In this document: in pieces, positions 7,054 to 10,053 of the stretch | How positions within the stretch are numbered: position 1 is the first letter of the stretch | Layout of the letters: every line of letters starts with the position of its first letter | From: Candidatus Parvarchaeota archaeon | Lineage (GTDB): Archaea > Micrarchaeota > Micrarchaeia > Anstonellales > VGKX01 | Direction: 5' to 3' | Length of the DNA: 10,053 bases | NCBI GenBank assembly: GCA_016866895.1 | Contig: VGKX01000026.1 | Span: 1-10,053 of the forward strand | Made by a program: the position numbers and the translations under genes | The notes under the pieces: model-generated | Databases searched by the model: none | The model's input: only the letters and a program-made list of their open reading frames with translations | Told to the model about the DNA's origin: nothing

Positions 7054-7575
7054 CTACCTTTTTCTCTTTGCCGCAACGGCAGGTTTTTTTGCCTCCTGAG
7101 GTCTTTTGCCTAAGACAGGACTGAATGGCTGCGGCCTTGAAAGCGAAGGGGAAGGCGATGCCCCTCCTTGCGCACCTTCAAGCCCCGGGACATGGTTGGT
7201 CAGGGAAAGCGCGCAGAAAAACACTATGAGAATGAGCCCCACAAAAACCTGGTAAAGGTCGAACCTGCCGCGCAAAAACAGGTTTGAGCCTATGATGACT
7301 GCCGCAATGATAACGCCTACGGCCCCGTACATGACAAACTTTTGCTCAAAGCCCCAGCGCTTTTTCTGGTAGGCCTCAAAGCACTTGTCGCAGACATAAA
7401 GCTGATTGTTCCTTGCAACCCGCAAGGCAGTCTTCACGGCCCTTATTGCCTTGATGACAAAATCCTCGGCAACTTTGTGCTTGAGGTAGCTTGTCTGCTG
7501 CTGGCAGATGATGCAGACGTTCTTGCCCTCAAGGTCGAATGCCTGCGTTTGCTGGGTTTTTGCGCCAAAATCCAT
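7054..7575 (-). CDS. Two-TM membrane protein with N-terminal zinc ribbon, unknown function
   Basis: 173 residues. Two CxxC pairs, C21-C24 (CIIC) and C62-C65 (CDKC), are 37 residues apart and form a likely four-cysteine zinc-binding site, separated by a basic helix (DFVIKAIRAVKTALRVARNN). Two hydrophobic segments follow at about 80-99 and 105-125, joined by a short LRGRFDLYQ loop, so both ends should be cytoplasmic. The last 45 residues are a Pro/Ser-rich tail ending in a strongly basic AKKPAVAAKRKR. I know no named family. Zinc ribbons of this kind usually mediate protein or nucleic-acid contacts rather than catalysis. The ATG at 7575 is preceded by a good GAGGGGAT ribosome-binding site. The gene follows the VirB4-like ATPase after a 162-base gap and may belong to the same apparatus. 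Confidence 0.82.
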   Translation of the reverse strand: MDFGAKTQQTQAFDLEGKNVCIICQQQTSYLKHKVAEDFVIKAIRAVKTALRVARNNQLYVCDKCFEAYQKKRWGFEQKFVMYGAVGVIIAAVIIGSNLFLRGRFDLYQVFVGLILIVFFCALSLTNHVPGLEGAQGGASPSPSLSRPQPFSPVLGKRPQEAKKPAVAAKRKR

Positions 7576-7656
7576 CCAATCCCCTCTGTTTTACAGCTTT
7601 TGTGCCTTTTTGCATGCCTGCCGGTTTTACTCATGAGGTGCAGCCATTCCTTGCAA

Positions 7657-7704
7657 CATACTAAATACCGCACTGCGCCAATTTTGCACTTTCTGATATA
7701 TTAG
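7657..7704 (-). promoter_or_regulatory. Candidate promoter(s) between the ATPase and zinc-ribbon genes
   Basis: The 162-base gap 7576-7737 is the largest between the - strand genes. Read on the - strand it has two A/T-rich, TATA-like elements: CTAATATATC (7695-7704), preceded by an A-rich stretch, and GGTATTTAGTATG (7657-7669). Transcription from these would start near 7673 and 7638, giving leaders of roughly 100 and 60 bases. This suggests the zinc-ribbon gene and those after it can be transcribed apart from the ATPase. No coding gene or RNA gene is recognised in this gap. Confidence 0.35.
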
Positions 7705-7737
7705 CTTGACCCCTTTTTCTATTCTCTTGCCCAAGCC

Positions 7738-9312
7738 TTACTCTTCAAGTATCACCTGGCTTATGTCCTTGTCGCCCATCCCAAGCTTCTTGAAATCGGC
7801 CTTTGAGAAGATGTTTATGATTGTGGAGTCCTCAATTCCAATGTCCTTCAAAAACGACGTGATATTCACCCTTGCAATGCCATACCGTTCAAGCAGTATG
7901 ACAAATGAAATGACATCCATGTGCTTGTTCTTCTTCCTGAACATCTCGGCTATCTCCTCCACGTGAACCTCGTCAAGCCCAAATGCCCGCATCTTCTTCT
8001 TCAGCTCGTCCTTTTCAAATGAAAGCGTGCGCGCCATGTTACCAAACCTCTTTTCCGCGTCTGTCATCGCATTGGTCATGTCCAAAAAGTACTCCTCCAT
8101 CGGCTCCTCGCCCTCTATCTTGTCCACAAGGAAAGTCTCGGAGAACTGGGATTTTGTCTGGAAGGCCATGTTGATTGCCGCCTGCCCGACGCCAAGCTTG
8201 GATATCTCGGTTCTCATGAAGTTTGAGAAATTCAGCGTGGTCTGCAGATAGTCCAAAAACCGCTCGAATTTGACGCGCAGGATGAACGTCGTGCCAACGT
8301 TTGAAAATATCGACTCTGAGATGTCAGTCGGGTTTTGCGAGGCCACAAGAAGCGCAAACTGGTACTTCCTGCCCTCCCGCACAATCATGACCGCATCAGA
8401 GTTCTCGTCCTTTGCGATTTTCCACGCCTCGTCAAGCACGACAATGAGCTTGAGCCCTTTTGTTGACGACCAGCCCTCCTCCCTCATCTTCTCCTTGATA
8501 AACTGCAGCATGGACAGGCCGGCCAAGCCCCTGAAAACCTCGTCTGGAAGGCCGGATAGGTCAAGGCACACAAGGCCAGAGCGGGTCAGCTCGTCAAGGT
8601 TGATTGTGGACTGCTGCGCAAAAAAGTCCTCGCCCTGCCTTGTAAACTGCTTTATCCTGTAGATTGCATTTTCAAGCTCGGCTGGAAATTCGTATGAGCC
8701 TGCCTCAAGCTGCTCCTCAAGCACATGCTGCACTTCCCGAAGCGTGGGAGGCTTTAGCTGCCGCCCAAGCCCGTCGCGCTGCACCTTGGAGTCCATCTTG
8801 AACTTGGCGTCAACATACGCCCTCTCTATTGCCTGCTCGGTAAGCCGCTTTTGCTCAGGATAGCGGCCCAGGTCTGTGAGAATCTCAAGTGTGCGTATGA
8901 TTTGCTTTACCCTGTCATTTGGCCTCATGCCGCCAAGGTCAAGAAGGTTGACATAAGAGCCCTTGCCAAGGGATATTACCTTGCCCCCCGTCTGCTTGAC
9001 CCACTCCTTGTACTCCCCGGCCCAGTCTATGATAAAGGCATTTGTGCCCCAGACAAATGACGCGCGGGTTATGAAAGTCTTGACAAAATAGGATTTGCCA
9101 GACCCGGTTATCCCGACCACTGCAATGTGCGGGTTGGTTGTCCTCTGGTAAGTCCAGTTGAAAGGCACGCCAAAGATTTTTGTCCTGCCTATGTAGATTG
9201 AGTTTGTTGGGTCGTTGATAAGGTACTCTTCAGGCGGTTCAGGCGGCCTTACGAATATGTTGCGCCTTGCAATGTCGCGGTTGAAAAGCCCTGAAAGCCT
9301 AAGTCTTCCCAT
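7738..9312 (-). CDS. HerA/VirB4-class P-loop ATPase (ATPase half of a split VirB4-like protein)
   Basis: 524 residues of the FtsK-HerA superfamily, close to the VirB4/TraC branch that powers type IV secretion and conjugation as a membrane-associated hexamer. Visible motifs: Walker A GITGSGKS at 67-74; the DxxGEY signature IIDWAGEY at 94-101, typical of HerA/VirB4; Walker B LIVVLDEAW at 289-297 with the DE pair D294-E295; the sensor-like VASQNPTDI at 323-331; and a conserved basic stretch ILRVKFERF at 344-352 that may hold the arginine finger. Residues 433-524 form an all-helical, lysine-rich extension beyond the usual ATPase core. The ATG at 9312 has GGTG five bases upstream. The gene directly follows the VirB4 N-domain-like gene, and the two lie in the same frame separated by three stop codons, so they form a split VirB4. 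The exact substrate (protein or DNA) is unknown. Confidence 0.9.
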   Translation of the reverse strand: MGRLRLSGLFNRDIARRNIFVRPPEPPEEYLINDPTNSIYIGRTKIFGVPFNWTYQRTTNPHIAVVGITGSGKSYFVKTFITRASFVWGTNAFIIDWAGEYKEWVKQTGGKVISLGKGSYVNLLDLGGMRPNDRVKQIIRTLEILTDLGRYPEQKRLTEQAIERAYVDAKFKMDSKVQRDGLGRQLKPPTLREVQHVLEEQLEAGSYEFPAELENAIYRIKQFTRQGEDFFAQQSTINLDELTRSGLVCLDLSGLPDEVFRGLAGLSMLQFIKEKMREEGWSSTKGLKLIVVLDEAWKIAKDENSDAVMIVREGRKYQFALLVASQNPTDISESIFSNVGTTFILRVKFERFLDYLQTTLNFSNFMRTEISKLGVGQAAINMAFQTKSQFSETFLVDKIEGEEPMEEYFLDMTNAMTDAEKRFGNMARTLSFEKDELKKKMRAFGLDEVHVEEIAEMFRKKNKHMDVISFVILLERYGIARVNITSFLKDIGIEDSTIINIFSKADFKKLGMGDKDISQVILEE

Positions 9313-9354
9313 GTGTGCACCAAGAAAGGAATTTTACGAGAGTCGGTTTCATCT

Positions 9355-10053
9355 TCAAGCAAATTGCGGCTCAAGGTCTGTTTGTGTGGGCGGGATGAAC
9401 TTTTCCCACTCAAAGCACAAAAGCATCTCCTCGCCTGTCAGGGGAAGGACCTCCACGTTCAGGGCATTGGAGATTGTTGCCCTAAGCTCGTTTGCCTGGT
9501 TTTTTGCCGCAGCCATGGCCGATTCCTTTGAGACGCCCACTGCAGTAGTCATCACGTATGCCACAGTGCCCATTGGCTTGATGCCCTGAGTGAGCCTTGA
9601 CATCATCCCTTCCCACATTGCAACCTCGCGCTCAAACCTGTCAAGCTTGAGCACGTCAGGCTCAGTTTTTTCCCGCTCGCGGGAAAGGCGAAGCTGCGCC
9701 TCCGCGTGCCTTGTTTCAATGCTTTCGCGGTATTTTGTCAGGTCCTTGATATAAACAAGCATAGAGTATTTCGTGACAAACTTGACTGATGAAATCGCCC
9801 TCTCAAAGTATTCGGTGTATATGGCATTTTCCTCCTGCGTCTTGTCCGTGACAGACTCGTAAATGCGAACTCCCAGGAATACCGAAGCGTAGTAAAACCC
9901 GTTTGAGTACTTGAGTATCGCATCCTGCTTTGGGGGTATTTCAAAGCCCGTGTCTGTGACCTGCGAGATGCGCAGGCCTGTTGTCACAAAAGGCCACAGC
10001 ACATAGCCGTACTTGTAGAAAAGAAACGCCATTGTTGCCCCAAGGCCGGAAAG
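9355..10053 (-). CDS. VirB4 N-terminal-domain-like protein, cut by the window edge
   Basis: At least 232 residues; the frame stays open to the right edge, with LSGLGAT before the first visible ATG at 10032, so the true start is probably outside. The visible beginning is hydrophobic (LGATMAFLFYKYGYVLWPF) and may be a TM segment, as in PrgI-type fusions with VirB4. Numbering from the Met at 10032, residues 22-95 are alpha/beta (FYYASVFLGVRIYES, YSMLVYIKDLTKY). Residues 97-150 are a highly charged helical hairpin (RHAEAQLRLSREREK, LDRFEREVAMWEGMM). Residues 152-212 return to strands and a helix (TVAYVMTTAVG, ANELRATISNAL, EEMLLCFEWEKFIPPT). This order matches the N-terminal domain that precedes the ATPase core in VirB4/CagE/TraC proteins, and an ATPase core gene follows 42 bases later. 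The match is by pattern, since the family diverges strongly in this domain. Confidence 0.7.
   Translation of the reverse strand, partial: LSGLGATMAFLFYKYGYVLWPFVTTGLRISQVTDTGFEIPPKQDAILKYSNGFYYASVFLGVRIYESVTDKTQEENAIYTEYFERAISSVKFVTKYSMLVYIKDLTKYRESIETRHAEAQLRLSREREKTEPDVLKLDRFEREVAMWEGMMSRLTQGIKPMGTVAYVMTTAVGVSKESAMAAAKNQANELRATISNALNVEVLPLTGEEMLLCFEWEKFIPPTQTDLEPQFA

Noticed and set aside
7443..7673. 76-residue - strand frame before the zinc-ribbon gene
   Set aside because: It overlaps the first 130 bases of the zinc-ribbon gene in another frame, is rich in Arg/Ser/Lys and shows no domain or good ribosome-binding site.
9313..9354. Split of the VirB4-like protein as a sequencing error or frameshift
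   Set aside because: Both halves are already in the same frame, and the spacer has three in-frame stops plus a ribosome-binding motif and ATG for the second gene; a single error could not produce this.
1..10053. CRISPR array, insertion sequence or integrated phage
   Set aside because: I saw no regularly spaced repeats, terminal inverted repeats, transposase, integrase or phage structural gene; recurring short strings such as CTCAAG and GCAAGG reflect codon preference.

Overview
The window looks archaeal and is most likely from a small-genome lineage of the DPANN type. This rests on three things. The first long gene is a DUF2070 membrane protein, a family known essentially from archaea. Several start sites have the archaeal-style GGTG/GAGG ribosome-binding motifs and T-run gene ends. 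The main locus carries archaeal-style membrane and surface proteins with N-glycosylation sequons. The exact phylum is inference. There is no rRNA, tRNA, CRISPR array, transposase or phage gene that I can support.

Layout. Positions 1-2154 are on the + strand: the tail of an unidentified gene, a 72-residue unknown basic protein one base behind it, a T7 run that probably ends that transcript, and a DUF2070 polytopic membrane protein with conserved His/Asp motifs. From 2229 to the right edge every gene is on the - strand, convergent with DUF2070. In the direction of transcription (right to left) they are: a VirB4 N-terminal-domain-like protein cut by the window edge; a HerA/VirB4-class P-loop ATPase; a two-TM zinc-ribbon membrane protein; a coiled-coil protein with a C-terminal winged helix; a 902-residue two-TM protein with a large Ig-like/Rossmann-like extracytoplasmic part and cytoplasmic winged-helix/alpha-beta tail; and a GT4 glycosyltransferase.

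How they may work together. The two rightmost genes together make a VirB4-type secretion/conjugation ATPase that is naturally divided into two polypeptides. They are followed on the same strand by three unrecognised proteins, two of them membrane-anchored and two ending in winged-helix-like domains, then a glycosyltransferase. I suggest, as inference from adjacency and architecture only, that the five right-hand genes form an uncharacterised envelope-spanning apparatus powered by the VirB4-like ATPase, with the 902-residue protein as the surface-exposed component. The gaps (42, 162, 84, 90 and 61 bases) leave room for internal promoters, so a single operon is not certain. The cell-envelope theme continues in DUF2070 and the glycosyltransferase.
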